Below, one piece after another: positions 18,381-27,678 of a stretch of DNA of 64,000 bases; position 1 is the stretch's first letter; every line of letters begins with the position of its first letter. The position numbers and the translations under genes were made by a program. Origin of the DNA: Yoonia vestfoldensis SKA53. Its GTDB lineage: Bacteria; Pseudomonadota; Alphaproteobacteria; Rhodobacterales; Rhodobacteraceae. The notes beneath the pieces are model-generated. The model saw only the letters and a program-made list of their open reading frames with translations, did no database searches and was not told where the DNA came from. Location: contig NZ_CH672414.1 in the NCBI RefSeq assembly GCF_000152785.1, forward strand, positions 2,063,639-2,127,638, in the 5' to 3' direction.

Positions 18381-20335
18381 TCTGCCGCCACCTTGTGTTG
18401 TTCCGCCGCGACCTGAGCGTCGCAGATCGCCAGCGTCGCCGTAATCTTGCCCTTGCGGCCGTCCTCATAGGTGACTTCTGTTTCAGTGTAGATATCAGCC
18501 GCCCCGCCATAAAGCGCCGTGATCAGGTCGTGGAATTTCTCTTCCACGATCCGGCGGCGGACCTTGCGGGTGCGAGTCATCTCGCCGTCATCGGCGTCAA
18601 GTTCCTTGTGCAGCACCAGAAAGCGATGCACCTGACAGCCTGCCAGCATCGGGTCGGCGGCCACGGAGCGGTTCACCTCGGACACATGGCCAAGGATCAT
18701 GTCCAGCACGCGCGGATGCTGCGACAATTCCTGATAGCTGGAATAGGCGATATTGTTGCGTTCCGCCCAATTGCCCACCGCTGTCAGGTCGATGTTGATG
18801 AAGGCGGTGCAATAGTCGCGGTTCGCGCCGAACACGACGGCCTCGAGGATATTGGGATAGAACTTGAGCTTGTTCTCGACGTATTTGGGCGCGAACAGCC
18901 GCCCATCAGCCATCTTGCCCACATCCTTGGCACGGTCGATGATCCGCAGGTGGCCGGTGCCATCCTCGATGAACCCCGCATCCCCCGTCGCGACCCAGCC
19001 GTCGGCATCCTTTGTGGACGCTGTGCTTTCAGGGTTCTTGTAATATTCGACAAAGACGCCAGGGCTACGATAATAGACCTCGCCATTCTCGGCGATGCGC
19101 AGCTCCACACCGGGGCTTGGCACGCCGACTGTATCGGACCGGACTTCGCCATCGGGTTGCTGGGTGATGAACACGGTCGCCTCGGTCTGGCCGTAAAGCT
19201 GTTTGAGGTTGATGCCCAGCGCGCGGTAGAAATCGAAAATCTCTGGCCCGATAGCCTCGCCCGCGGTATAGCCCACACGCACGCGGCTAAGGCCAAGGGT
19301 GTTTTTCAACGGCCCGATCACCAGCAGTTTCGCCAGCATGTAATTCAACCGGTCGCCAGCGCTGACCTGCTTGCCATCCAGCAACAGCGCACCGACCCTG
19401 CGCCCCACCGCCATATAGCGATGGAACAGCCATTTCTTGACCCGCCCCGCATCTTCCATGCGGATCATCACATTGGTCAGTTGCTGTTCGAACACGCGTG
19501 GCGGGGCAAAGAAATAGGTCGGCCCGATCTCGCGCAGGTCCAGCTGCATCGTGTCCGCACTTTCGGGGCAATTGACACAAAAACCGGTCCACATCGCTTG
19601 CCCCACCGAAAAGATGAAATCCCCGACCCAGGCCATTGGCAGATAGGCCAGCACCTCGTCATCGGCGCGCAGATGGTCGAATTCAGACGAGTTTTTCGAT
19701 GTTTCGATCACATTGCGGTTGGACAGCACAACGCCCTTGGGCCGCCCGGTGGTGCCGGAGGTATACAGCATCACACATGTGTCGTCATAGGTCCGCGCAG
19801 CGCTGCGGGCATTGACCTGATCCAGCAAACCGGACGCGCGCCCCGCCTTTTGCACATCAGCATAGCTGGTCATCGCGGCATGGTCGTATTTACGCAAACC
19901 CCGCCCGTCGAGGTAGATCACATGGTCAAGCTGGGTCAGCCCGTCACGGACATCGGCGATTTTATCCACCTGTTCCTGATCGCCTACTACCGCAAAGCGC
20001 GCGCCACAATGGTCCAATGCATAGGCGATTTCCTCGGCCGCGGCTTCGGCATAAAGCGGGACGGGGATACAGCCGATCCGTTGTGCCGCAACCATCGCCC
20101 AGTAAAGCGCAGGGCGATTCCGACCAGAGACAGCAACATGGTCGCCCACATTCGCCCCCAGCGTCAGCAAGCCCATCGCCAGCGCGTCAATCTGTTCAGA
20201 TGCCTGCGCCCAGGTCCAGCTTTGCCAGATACCGAATTCCTTTTCGCGGTAAGCGGGCTTTGCCCCATGGCGCGCCACATTGCGCGCCAGCAGGTCGGGG
20301 ATTGTGACAAGGCCGCCGTCAGCGGGTGCGTGCAT
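18377..20335 (-). CDS. Long-chain-type AMP-dependent acyl-CoA ligase
   Basis: A 652-residue adenylate-forming ligase. It shows the AMP-binding motif LYTSGTTGRPKGVVLSN, the A5-like YGQTEATVFIT and the hinge region WVATGDAGFIEDGTGHLRIIDRAKD. It belongs to the long-chain-fatty-acid-CoA-ligase-like group that is encoded at the head of LivFGHMK operons. It is the first gene of the unit and overlaps the livG-like gene by 4 nt, which ties acid activation to uptake. The second ligase at the end of the unit suggests two substrates or two steps. The acid is unknown. Confidence 0.9.
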   Translation of the reverse strand: MHAPADGGLVTIPDLLARNVARHGAKPAYREKEFGIWQSWTWAQASEQIDALAMGLLTLGANVGDHVAVSGRNRPALYWAMVAAQRIGCIPVPLYAEAAAEEIAYALDHCGARFAVVGDQEQVDKIADVRDGLTQLDHVIYLDGRGLRKYDHAAMTSYADVQKAGRASGLLDQVNARSAARTYDDTCVMLYTSGTTGRPKGVVLSNRNVIETSKNSSEFDHLRADDEVLAYLPMAWVGDFIFSVGQAMWTGFCVNCPESADTMQLDLREIGPTYFFAPPRVFEQQLTNVMIRMEDAGRVKKWLFHRYMAVGRRVGALLLDGKQVSAGDRLNYMLAKLLVIGPLKNTLGLSRVRVGYTAGEAIGPEIFDFYRALGINLKQLYGQTEATVFITQQPDGEVRSDTVGVPSPGVELRIAENGEVYYRSPGVFVEYYKNPESTASTKDADGWVATGDAGFIEDGTGHLRIIDRAKDVGKMADGRLFAPKYVENKLKFYPNILEAVVFGANRDYCTAFINIDLTAVGNWAERNNIAYSSYQELSQHPRVLDMILGHVSEVNRSVAADPMLAGCQVHRFLVLHKELDADDGEMTRTRKVRRRIVEEKFHDLITALYGGAADIYTETEVTYEDGRKGKITATLAICDAQVAAEQHKVAAE

Positions 20336-20450
20336 CTTGATGATCCTCCCTCTGGGCGGTTATCCCGCCCTTGGCCACGAGTCGCCTCCTCGCAACGTGC
20401 AGCCTTGGGGTGATCTTGCGGACCATAGGGCGATCCGTCAAATCTTTTTT

Positions 20451-20464
20451 TGAACGGGCGTTCA
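20451..20464. promoter_or_regulatory. Perfect palindrome TGAACG-GG-CGTTCA upstream of the ligase/importer operon
   Basis: A 14-bp palindrome 116 nt before the first gene of the operon. AACG-N2-CGTT cores of this kind are bound by TetR-family regulators of acyl-CoA metabolism (PaaR-type); the assignment is inference. No regulator gene is adjacent. Confidence 0.4.
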
Positions 20465-20479
20465 GTTAATCGGTGGGAC

Positions 20480-23245
20480 TTACTCCGCCGCGACCTCGCT
20501 TTGCGCTTTCTCGACCCGCACGGCGGCGAATTTGAATTCGGGGATCTTGCCATAGGGGTCGATGGCGGGGTTGGTCAGGATATTCGCCGCCGCTTCGACA
20601 TAGGCGAAGGGGACGAAGACCATGTCGGGGGCGACGGCGCGGTCGGACCGCGCCATGATGTCAATGCTGCCGCGCCGTGTCGTCAGGCGCACCATGCCGC
20701 CGGGTTCCACGCCCAGCCTGCGCAGGGTGGACGGGTGCAGCGAACAATTCGCCTCGGGTTCGACCGCATCCAGCACGCGCGACCGCCGTGTCATCGACCC
20801 CGTGTGCCAATGTTCCAGCTGGCGGCCGGTGGTCATGATCATCGGATAGTCGGCATCGGGGGTCTCGTCGGGGGCAATCACGCTGGCGGGGGTGAATTTG
20901 GCGCGCCCATTCTCGCGCGGGAAACCATCGGCAAAGACAATCGGCTGGCCCGGATCATCGGGCGTCAGCGACGGATAGGTCACCGCGCTCTGCGCCTCCA
21001 GCCGGTCCCATGTGATATTGTTGAGCGACGCCATCACTTGGGTCATTTCGCCGAACACCTCGGACGGATGCGCATAGGTCCATGGCAGGCCCAGCCGTTT
21101 GGCCAGTTCCACGGTGATCCACCAATCCTCGCGTGCGTCACCTGGCGGCGGCACGGCGGGGCGGCCCATCTGGACCTGCCGGTTGGTGTTGGTCACGGTG
21201 CCGGTCTTTTCGGCAAAGGCGCTGGCGGGCAGGATCACATCGGCGAAATTGGCGGTTTCGGTGATGAAAATGTCCTGCACCACCAGATGCGACAGCTTGG
21301 CCAAGGCCGCGCGGGCATGGTCCACATCGGGGTCCGACATGGCGGGGTTTTCGCCAAGGATATACATACCGTGGATGTCGCCATCATGCACGGCATCCAG
21401 AATCTCGGTCACAGTCAGGCCCTTGGTGGCGTCGATCTCGCCGTGTTGCCAGACCTCCTGAAACGCGGTGCGCACCCCTTGGTCGCCGACGGGCTGGTAA
21501 TCGGGCAAAAACATCGGGATCATGCCGGCATCCGACGCGCCTTGCACGTTGTTCTGCCCGCGCAGCGGGTGCAGCCCTGCCCCCGGACGCCCAACCTGCC
21601 CCGTCATCAGTGCAAGCGAGATCAGGCAACGCGCGTTGTCGGTGCCGTGGATATGCTGGCTGACGCCCATGCCCCAAAAGATCATCGCGGCCTTTGCACC
21701 GGCAAAGGTGCGCGCCACGTCGCGCAGGGTTTCGGCGTCGATCCCGCATATCCCAGCCATCTTTTCGGGGCTGAAATCGGCCAGATGCGCCTTTTCGGCC
21801 TCCCAATTCTCGGTATAGGCGGCGATGTATTGCCGGTCGTAAAGCTGTTCTTCGACGATCACATGCATGATCGCATTCAGCATCGACACATCGGCACCCG
21901 GACGGAATTGCAGCATGTGGCTGGCATGCCGTTTCAGCGCCTGCCCGCGCGGGTCCATCACGATCAGCTTGCCACCGCGTTTGGCGAATTGCTTGAAATA
22001 GGTCGCGGCGACGGGGTGGTTCTCGATCGGGTTGGCACCGATGACGATGGCGACATCGGAATGTTCGATCTGGTTGAAGGTCGCGGTCACAGCACCGGAG
22101 CCGACATTTTCCATCAGGGCCGCCACCGATGACGCATGGCACAGCCGCGTGCAGTGGTCGACGTTGTTGTGGCCGAACCCCTGACGGATCAGTTTCTGGA
22201 ACAGATAAGCCTCTTCATTGGTGCATTTGGCAGACCCGAAGCCCGCGACACCTGTGCCGCCAATCGCGCGCAACCCGCCGGCAGCTGCGTCCAGTGCTTC
22301 GTCCCATGTCGCCTCGCGAAAATGTTTCTGCCAGTTGCCGGGATCGACGTTCAGCCCCTTGGCGGGCGCATCGGCGCGGCGGATCAGCGGTTTTGTCAGG
22401 CGGTGCGGGTGGTGGATATAGTCGAACCCGAACCGCCCCTTGACGCAGAGCCGTCCTTCGTTTGCCGGGCCATTGATGCCCTCGACGAACTTGACCCTGT
22501 TGTCCTTGATCTTCAGGCTGACCTGACAACCGACACCGCAGAACGGGCAGACGCTAGCGACCTCGCGGTCGTAATCGGCAGTATCGCCCTGCTGGTTTTC
22601 ATCAGTCACCGTCGCAGGTAAAAGCGCGCCAGTCGGGCAGGCCTGCACGCATTCCCCGCAAGCCACGCAGGATGATCCCCCCATCGGGTCATCCATGTCG
22701 AATACCGGATAGGCCGTGCCACCGCGCCCCGCCATGCCGATCACGTCGTTGACCTGCACTTCGCGGCAGGCGCGCACGCAAAGCCCGCACTGGATACAGG
22801 CATCAAGGTTCACCGACATCGCGACATGGCTGTCATCCAGCAGCGGAATATGCTCGGCCTTGGCGGGAAAACGGCTGACAGCCACACCTTGCGCGCCTGC
22901 CATGTCCCACAGATGGCTGGACCGGTCATGCGCCACGTCTTGCGCCGGTTGGTCGGCGACCAGCAATTCCATCACCATGCGTCGCGCCTGCACCTCGCGC
23001 GGGCCATCAGTCGTGACAACCATGCCGTCGCGCGGTTCGCGGATACAGGAGGCGGCAAGCGTCCGTTCGCCTTCGATGGCGACCATGCAGGCGCGGCAAT
23101 TGCCGTCCGACCGGTAACCGGGCGCGGGTTTGTGGCACAGATGTGGGATCACCAGACCGCGGCCGTTCGCCACCTCCCAGATCGTCTGGCCGGGGACGGC
23201 GGTGACGGTCACGCCATCAAGGGTAAAGGTGATCTGGTCGGACAT
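20480..23245 (-). CDS. Formate dehydrogenase-type molybdopterin oxidoreductase, alpha subunit
   Basis: A 921-residue protein. Order of domains: a 2Fe-2S ferredoxin (HLCHKPAPGYRSDGNCRACM, about residues 35-55, then a Cys near 68), two 4Fe-4S motifs (CIQCGLCVRAC about 150 and CVACGECVQACP about 193), the MopB 4Fe-4S motif CPFCGVGC about 232, the catalytic region VDHCTRLCHASS about 365 with the cysteine expected to ligate Mo/W, and a C-terminal MoCo-binding domain (TTGRQLEHWHTGSMTRRS). This layout fits NAD-linked formate dehydrogenase alpha subunits, but the beta/gamma (flavin/NAD) subunits and fdhD are not beside it. I do not see the extra His-Cys3 cluster motif of FdsA between the ferredoxin and the 4Fe-4S pair. 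The electron acceptor is therefore open. Confidence 0.85.
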   Translation of the reverse strand: MSDQITFTLDGVTVTAVPGQTIWEVANGRGLVIPHLCHKPAPGYRSDGNCRACMVAIEGERTLAASCIREPRDGMVVTTDGPREVQARRMVMELLVADQPAQDVAHDRSSHLWDMAGAQGVAVSRFPAKAEHIPLLDDSHVAMSVNLDACIQCGLCVRACREVQVNDVIGMAGRGGTAYPVFDMDDPMGGSSCVACGECVQACPTGALLPATVTDENQQGDTADYDREVASVCPFCGVGCQVSLKIKDNRVKFVEGINGPANEGRLCVKGRFGFDYIHHPHRLTKPLIRRADAPAKGLNVDPGNWQKHFREATWDEALDAAAGGLRAIGGTGVAGFGSAKCTNEEAYLFQKLIRQGFGHNNVDHCTRLCHASSVAALMENVGSGAVTATFNQIEHSDVAIVIGANPIENHPVAATYFKQFAKRGGKLIVMDPRGQALKRHASHMLQFRPGADVSMLNAIMHVIVEEQLYDRQYIAAYTENWEAEKAHLADFSPEKMAGICGIDAETLRDVARTFAGAKAAMIFWGMGVSQHIHGTDNARCLISLALMTGQVGRPGAGLHPLRGQNNVQGASDAGMIPMFLPDYQPVGDQGVRTAFQEVWQHGEIDATKGLTVTEILDAVHDGDIHGMYILGENPAMSDPDVDHARAALAKLSHLVVQDIFITETANFADVILPASAFAEKTGTVTNTNRQVQMGRPAVPPPGDAREDWWITVELAKRLGLPWTYAHPSEVFGEMTQVMASLNNITWDRLEAQSAVTYPSLTPDDPGQPIVFADGFPRENGRAKFTPASVIAPDETPDADYPMIMTTGRQLEHWHTGSMTRRSRVLDAVEPEANCSLHPSTLRRLGVEPGGMVRLTTRRGSIDIMARSDRAVAPDMVFVPFAYVEAAANILTNPAIDPYGKIPEFKFAAVRVEKAQSEVAAE

Positions 23246-23386
23246 TGCATCGCTCCGCTTGGCTTGGCCCGACTAGACCACGACTGCCACGATGCGGAAA
23301 GGTCAGGCGCGACCGCCAGCGGCATTTTTGCGCCATGGTATCCACCGTGTCGCAAAATGCATCGAGGCGCAGCCGCGGCCCTGCAA

Positions 23387-23674
23387 TCAGACAAAGGCCC
23401 CGATATTGTTGATCAGGAAGATTCGCAGGATTTCCAGACCGACCAGCACGATCACCGGAGCCAGGTCAATACCACCCATGTTCGGCATCATGCGGCGCAC
23501 CGGGCCATAGATCGGGTCAAGCACGCGTTCGAGCGTGTACCACACCTGCCCGACGAATTGCTGGCGCACGTTCAGAACCTCGAACCGGATCAGCCAGCTC
23601 ATGATGAAATGCGCAATGACGAAAAACCGCACGACGCCGATGATCACGAGCAAGGCCTGTATGATGGTAAGCAT
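23387..23674 (-). CDS. YggT family membrane protein
   Basis: A 95-residue protein with two membrane helices (about 5-27 and 73-92), a connecting segment VWYTLERVLDPIYGPVRRMMPNMGGIDLAP typical of YggT proteins. In other bacteria they lie near cell-division genes and influence osmotic tolerance; the role here is unknown. I chose the ATG at 23674 (MLTIIQALL) on family length; the frame is open much further upstream without family similarity. It is divergent from the thioesterase gene. Confidence 0.88.
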   Translation of the reverse strand: MLTIIQALLVIIGVVRFFVIAHFIMSWLIRFEVLNVRQQFVGQVWYTLERVLDPIYGPVRRMMPNMGGIDLAPVIVLVGLEILRIFLINNIGAFV

Positions 23675-23759
23675 GAAAAGATCGCCCTTTTGAAACTGTC
23701 GTACTGACCTAAGCGGTTCAGCCTTGTCCGACAAGCCCAAGGTTGCCCCAAGGTCAAAA

Positions 23760-23774
23760 TTGACGTTAACGTCA
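23760..23774. promoter_or_regulatory. Palindrome TTGACGTTAACGTCA, possible LiuR-type operator
   Basis: TGACGTTAACGTCA (23761-23774) is a perfect 14-bp palindrome located 39 nt before the thioesterase start, in the divergent yggT/thioesterase region. It matches the general form of MerR-family LiuR sites that control branched-chain amino acid and acyl-CoA catabolism. Assignment is inference. Confidence 0.35.
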
Positions 23775-23812
23775 GGTGGGATCACTTTGCGCCCAGCAGC
23801 AAAAGGCGTCGC

Positions 23813-24358
23813 ATGTATCCTGTCATTCGCACCCTCAAGGAAATCATCGTAAACCGGCGTAGGTCCGCACTTGGGCCGATGGAGGCGCATGTGTCGTGGC
23901 ACCGCTGCTGGCCGCAGGATATCGACATTTATCTCGAGATGAACAACGGGCGCATCCTGACGATCATGGATCTGGGGCGCACCGGGCTTGGTATCCGCAC
24001 CGGTCTGGTGGCGGCGCTGCGGCGCAATCGCTGGGGGCTAACGATGGCGGGGGCATCTGTGCGGTATCGCAAACGGATCAGGCCCTTCACGCGGTTCCGC
24101 ATGGTCAGCAAATGCATCGGCTGGGATGACAAGTTCATCTATCTGGACCAGTCGATCTGGATCGGACAGGATTGCGCGGTGCAGATCCTCTACCGCTCTG
24201 CCGCGACGGACAGGAACGGGATCGTCAAACCCGAACGGCTGCTGGCCGAAATGGGCATGCGTGATCCGCAACCATCCCTGCCCGACTGGGTGCAAGGCTG
24301 GATCGACGCCGACCGTGTGCGCCCGTGGCCGCCGGTCGATCATAGCCCGCAACCCTAA
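23813..24358 (+). CDS. Hotdog-fold acyl-CoA thioesterase family protein
   Basis: A 181-residue protein of the 4HBT-like thioesterase group: HVSWHRCWPQDIDIYLEMNNGRILTIMDLGRTGL contains the usual Asp/Asn-Asn-Gly of the active-site helix, followed by strands with ASVRYRKRIRPFTRFRMVSKCIGWDDKFIYLDQSIW. It would hydrolyse an acyl-CoA; the chain length is unknown. A palindromic site resembling LiuR operators lies upstream. Confidence 0.78.
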   Translation: MYPVIRTLKEIIVNRRRSALGPMEAHVSWHRCWPQDIDIYLEMNNGRILTIMDLGRTGLGIRTGLVAALRRNRWGLTMAGASVRYRKRIRPFTRFRMVSKCIGWDDKFIYLDQSIWIGQDCAVQILYRSAATDRNGIVKPERLLAEMGMRDPQPSLPDWVQGWIDADRVRPWPPVDHSPQP

Positions 24359-24422
24359 AGCTTGTCTTGCCAGAGCCGTGATTTGCAGTGTCTAGTCCCC
24401 GAAGGGACAGTAGAGGCAGGTC

Positions 24423-25796
24423 ATGTCAGTGAGCAAAAAACGTATCTGGGGATGGATGGCGTTCGATTGGGCGTCGCAGCCGTTTTACACGCTTGGCCTG
24501 ACCTTCATCTTCGGCCCCTATTTCGCTGTCGTCGCCGCCCAGTATTACCTTGGGGCGGGGCTGGACGAGGCTGCTGCAAACGCCCGTGCGCAATGGATCT
24601 GGTCGGCAGGCCAGACCGTCGCGGGGTTGCTGATTGCCTTTAGCGCGCCGTTTTTGGGGGCCTTTGCAGACCGGTCGGGGCGCAAGATCCCGTGGATCGC
24701 CTTTTTCTCGGTCGTCTATGTGGTGACGACATGGATGCTTTGGGGTCTGACGCCGGACGGCGCATCTCTGATCCTGATCCTGGTCCTGTTTTATATCGGC
24801 TTTATCGCCGCAGAAAGTGCGCTGAACTTTGTCAACGCGATCCTACCGTCGCTTGGCAATGACCGCGAGGTTGGGCGCATTTCAGGGTCTGGTGCGGCAT
24901 TCGGCTATTGGGGCGGGGTGGTGTCGCTGTTTTTGATGCTGCTGTTGCTGGCGGAAAACGATCAAGGCGTGACCCTGCTGGGCAATGCGCCGTTGTTCGG
25001 GCTGGACCCTGACCTGCGCGAAGGCACACGGGCGGTCGGGCCGTTCATCGCGATCTGGTATGTGATCTTTATCATCCCGTTCTTTCTGTATGTCCGCGAC
25101 GACCCCCATGCCCCGCGTCAATCCACCAACCTGCGCGCCGTGACAGGCGAATTGATCGACACGCTGCGATCCGTGGTGAAGCGCAAAAGTCTGTTCAACT
25201 TTCTGCTGGGGTCGATGTTCTATCGTGATGCGCTGAACGCGGTCTATGCATTCGGCGGGGTCTATGCAGCACTTGTGCTGGAATGGCAGACGATCCAGAT
25301 CGGCGTCTTTGGCATCATCGCGGCCATCGCCGCGGCTATCGTGACATGGCTGGGCGGTCTGGGCGATGCGCGCTATGGCCCGAAACCCGTGATCACCGCC
25401 TGCGTCTGGGTGCTGATCGGCGTGTCCGTCATCATCGTCGGCATGTCGCGGCAGGCGATGTTTGGCATCCCGCTACCCCAAGGATCCCCGATCCCCGACA
25501 TGGTGTTCTATGTCTGCGGCGTCTTTATCGGCGGTGCGGGTGGCGCACTATATTCCGCGTCACGGTCGATGATGGTGCGCCACACCCACCCCGATCGTCC
25601 GGCCGAGGCGTTCGGCCTGTTCGCCCTGACCGGCAAGGCAACGGCCTTTCTGGCCCCCGCGCTGATTACAATTTTCACAATCGTGACCGGCAGCAACCAG
25701 CTAGGCTTTTTGCCGATCATCTTTCTTTTTGTGATCGGGCTTTTCTTGCTACGCTCTGTCAACAAGAACGGAGATCGTGACGCATGGTCCGCCTGA
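24423..25796 (+). CDS. MFS transporter of the UMF1 (Atg22-like) family
   Basis: A 457-residue permease with about twelve membrane helices. Family marks are WMAFDWASQPFYTLGLTFIFGPYF at the start, FLGAFADRSGRKIPW between helices 2 and 3, and GSGAAFGYWGGVVSL. Relatives are often assigned to peptide or amino acid efflux; no substrate can be read. A small hairpin (GTCCC-CCGAA-GGGAC region, about 24395-24408) precedes the ribosome-binding site. The 3' end overlaps mepA by 13 nt. Confidence 0.88.
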   Translation: MSVSKKRIWGWMAFDWASQPFYTLGLTFIFGPYFAVVAAQYYLGAGLDEAAANARAQWIWSAGQTVAGLLIAFSAPFLGAFADRSGRKIPWIAFFSVVYVVTTWMLWGLTPDGASLILILVLFYIGFIAAESALNFVNAILPSLGNDREVGRISGSGAAFGYWGGVVSLFLMLLLLAENDQGVTLLGNAPLFGLDPDLREGTRAVGPFIAIWYVIFIIPFFLYVRDDPHAPRQSTNLRAVTGELIDTLRSVVKRKSLFNFLLGSMFYRDALNAVYAFGGVYAALVLEWQTIQIGVFGIIAAIAAAIVTWLGGLGDARYGPKPVITACVWVLIGVSVIIVGMSRQAMFGIPLPQGSPIPDMVFYVCGVFIGGAGGALYSASRSMMVRHTHPDRPAEAFGLFALTGKATAFLAPALITIFTIVTGSNQLGFLPIIFLFVIGLFLLRSVNKNGDRDAWSA

Positions 25797-26680
25797 CCGC
25801 AGCACTCATCCTGAGCATGGGGCTTGCCGCGTGCCAGCCTGATACACCACGGATCGCGGTGACGCAAAACGCAGGCGACACCCGCGTGGCCAAGGTGTTG
25901 TTCGGCGCGGCCCCGCGCCCGACAGCACAATCCCCCTCCGCCTTGGGAAGCTATGCGCGCGGCTGTCAGGCCGGCGCAGTCGCCCTGCCCGAAACCGGCC
26001 CGACATGGCAGGCGATGCGCCTGTCGCGCAACCGCAACTGGGCGCAGCCGATCACCGTGGATTATGTGCAGGATCTCAGCCGGTTTGCGGCAACCTTGCC
26101 GGGCTGGAACGGGATCTATGTTGGCGACCTGAGCCAGCCACGCGGCGGGCCGATGCTGACGGGGCATGCCAGCCACCAGACTGGGCTTGACGCCGATATC
26201 TGGATGCTGCCAGCAACACGGCTGGACCTGTCGCGCGCCGAACGCGAGGCGATTTCGTCGATTTCCATGCGGCGGGCGAACGGCGCCTATGTCAACACCG
26301 ACTGGACCCCGCAGCACGAGGCGCTCATCCGCGCTGCAGCATCCGACCCGCGCACGGCACGGATTTTCGTGTTTCCGGGTGCCAAGGTCGAAATGTGCAA
26401 CAACGCAACCGGCGACCGCAGCTGGCTGAACAAGGTCCGGCCTTGGTACGGGCATCATTACCATTTCCACGTCCGGCTAAACTGCCCCGCAGGGGACGCA
26501 ACCTGCGTCGATCAGGCCCCGCCGCCAGCCGGAGACGGCTGCGCCGAAGCGCAAGATTGGGTGAACACTATCCTGAACCCACCACCGCCTGACCCGACAG
26601 CACCGCCTGCCCTGCCACGGGGTGAATTGACGATGGCAAGCCTGCCAGGCCAATGCCTTGGCGTGCTGAACGCCAACTGA
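25784..26680 (+). CDS. mepA: Penicillin-insensitive murein DD-endopeptidase MepA (lipoprotein)
   Basis: Zinc peptidase that cuts cross-links between peptidoglycan peptides in the periplasm. The 298-residue product starts with a lipoprotein signal (LSMGLAAC, Cys17). Zinc-site motifs are GHASHQTGLDADIWM (His and Asp ligands) near residue 126 and WYGHHYHFHVRL near 223. Cysteine pairs in the C-terminal part (MCNN, LNCPAGDATC, GCAEAQ, GQC) fit the disulfides of the family. The gene overlaps the upstream MFS gene by 13 nt. Confidence 0.93.
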   Translation: MVRLTAALILSMGLAACQPDTPRIAVTQNAGDTRVAKVLFGAAPRPTAQSPSALGSYARGCQAGAVALPETGPTWQAMRLSRNRNWAQPITVDYVQDLSRFAATLPGWNGIYVGDLSQPRGGPMLTGHASHQTGLDADIWMLPATRLDLSRAEREAISSISMRRANGAYVNTDWTPQHEALIRAAASDPRTARIFVFPGAKVEMCNNATGDRSWLNKVRPWYGHHYHFHVRLNCPAGDATCVDQAPPPAGDGCAEAQDWVNTILNPPPPDPTAPPALPRGELTMASLPGQCLGVLNAN

Positions 26681-26753
26681 TCTGCGTAAAGCGATCTTAA
26701 CCCTGCCAGACTATGGTCGGCTATGACGCCTGCCCCAATGAAATGATCCCGCC

Positions 26754-27605
26754 TTGCGCCTGACCGCATTATTGCCCGCCCTCTGGTTCGCCCTTCCCGC
26801 CCAGTCAGACCCTGTCCTGATCGGCAGCCATGCCTGGGTTCTGGATGATCCGCGCTTTGGCGGCTTCTCCGCGATTGAAGTATCAGATGACGGGGACAGT
26901 TTTCTCGCGCTGAGCGACCGCGGCGTGTTTGTAAGGGGGCAGTTTGCACGGTCTGGCGACCAGATCACCGGAATCACAGCAGGCCCCATCGTCACGGTGT
27001 CAGGCCCCGGCGGGCAGGCGTTGACCCGCGCGGAAAGCGACAGTGAGGGGCTGGCAATCGGTGCCGACGGGACGATCTACGTGTCCTATGAATGGACGCA
27101 TGGCATCCGCAGCTTTGCCGCCATCGACGCACCCGCGTCCGATCTGATGACGACGCCCGCGTTTGACGGGATGCAGACCAATGCATCGCTGGAAGCCTTG
27201 GCCATCGACCGCGATGGCGCGCTTTATACCATCCCCGAACGGTCTGGTGGCGCGACGCAGCCATTCCCCGTTTTCCGGCTGCGCAATGGCATCTGGGACC
27301 AGCCGTTCAGTATCCCGCGGCGGGGCGCGTTTCTGGTCGCAGGCGCGGATATCGGGCCGGACGGGCGGCTTTATGTGCTGGAACGGGATTTTCTTGGCAT
27401 AGGGTTTCGCAGCCGGGTCCGGCGGTTTGATCTGACCGGCGGGAACGAACAGGTTCTGTTGGAAACGCGCCTGCGCGCGCATGACAATCTAGAAGGTATC
27501 AGCGTCTGGCAGGACGAACAGGGACTGCGGATGACCCTGATCTCGGACGACAACTTTCGCGCGTTCCAGCGGACCGAGATCGTGGAATACAGGTTGACGG
27601 ACTGA
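26754..27605 (+). CDS. Secreted esterase-like protein of the phytase-like beta-propeller family
   Basis: A 283-residue exported protein with signal peptide [18 protein letters not shown] and the 'esterase-like activity of phytase' domain: [23 protein letters not shown] near the N-terminus, [39 protein letters not shown], and [25 protein letters not shown] at the end. Acidic loops suggest calcium binding. The start is TTG at 26754; no better codon gives the signal peptide. Substrate unknown. Confidence 0.82.
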   Translation: MRLTALLPALWFALPAQSDPVLIGSHAWVLDDPRFGGFSAIEVSDDGDSFLALSDRGVFVRGQFARSGDQITGITAGPIVTVSGPGGQALTRAESDSEGLAIGADGTIYVSYEWTHGIRSFAAIDAPASDLMTTPAFDGMQTNASLEALAIDRDGALYTIPERSGGATQPFPVFRLRNGIWDQPFSIPRRGAFLVAGADIGPDGRLYVLERDFLGIGFRSRVRRFDLTGGNEQVLLETRLRAHDNLEGISVWQDEQGLRMTLISDDNFRAFQRTEIVEYRLTD

Positions 27606-27678
27606 CAGGCGGGCGTTAGGTCGCGCTGTCCCCTTTGGGGGCCAAGTGCCGCACCCTTGTCAAAACGGAAACATTCAA

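Noticed and set aside
18362-20413. A 683-codon plus-strand open frame opposite the acyl-CoA ligase gene
   Set aside because: Mirror of the ligase reading frame caused by codon bias; no protein family features.
20450-22132. A 560-codon plus-strand open frame opposite the formate dehydrogenase gene
   Set aside because: Same reason; the minus-strand frame has complete cofactor motifs.
27603-27678. preQ1 riboswitch before the queuosine-precursor transporter
   Set aside because: A short CCCC/GGGG hairpin is present, but none of the conserved preQ1 aptamer segments that I know can be found.
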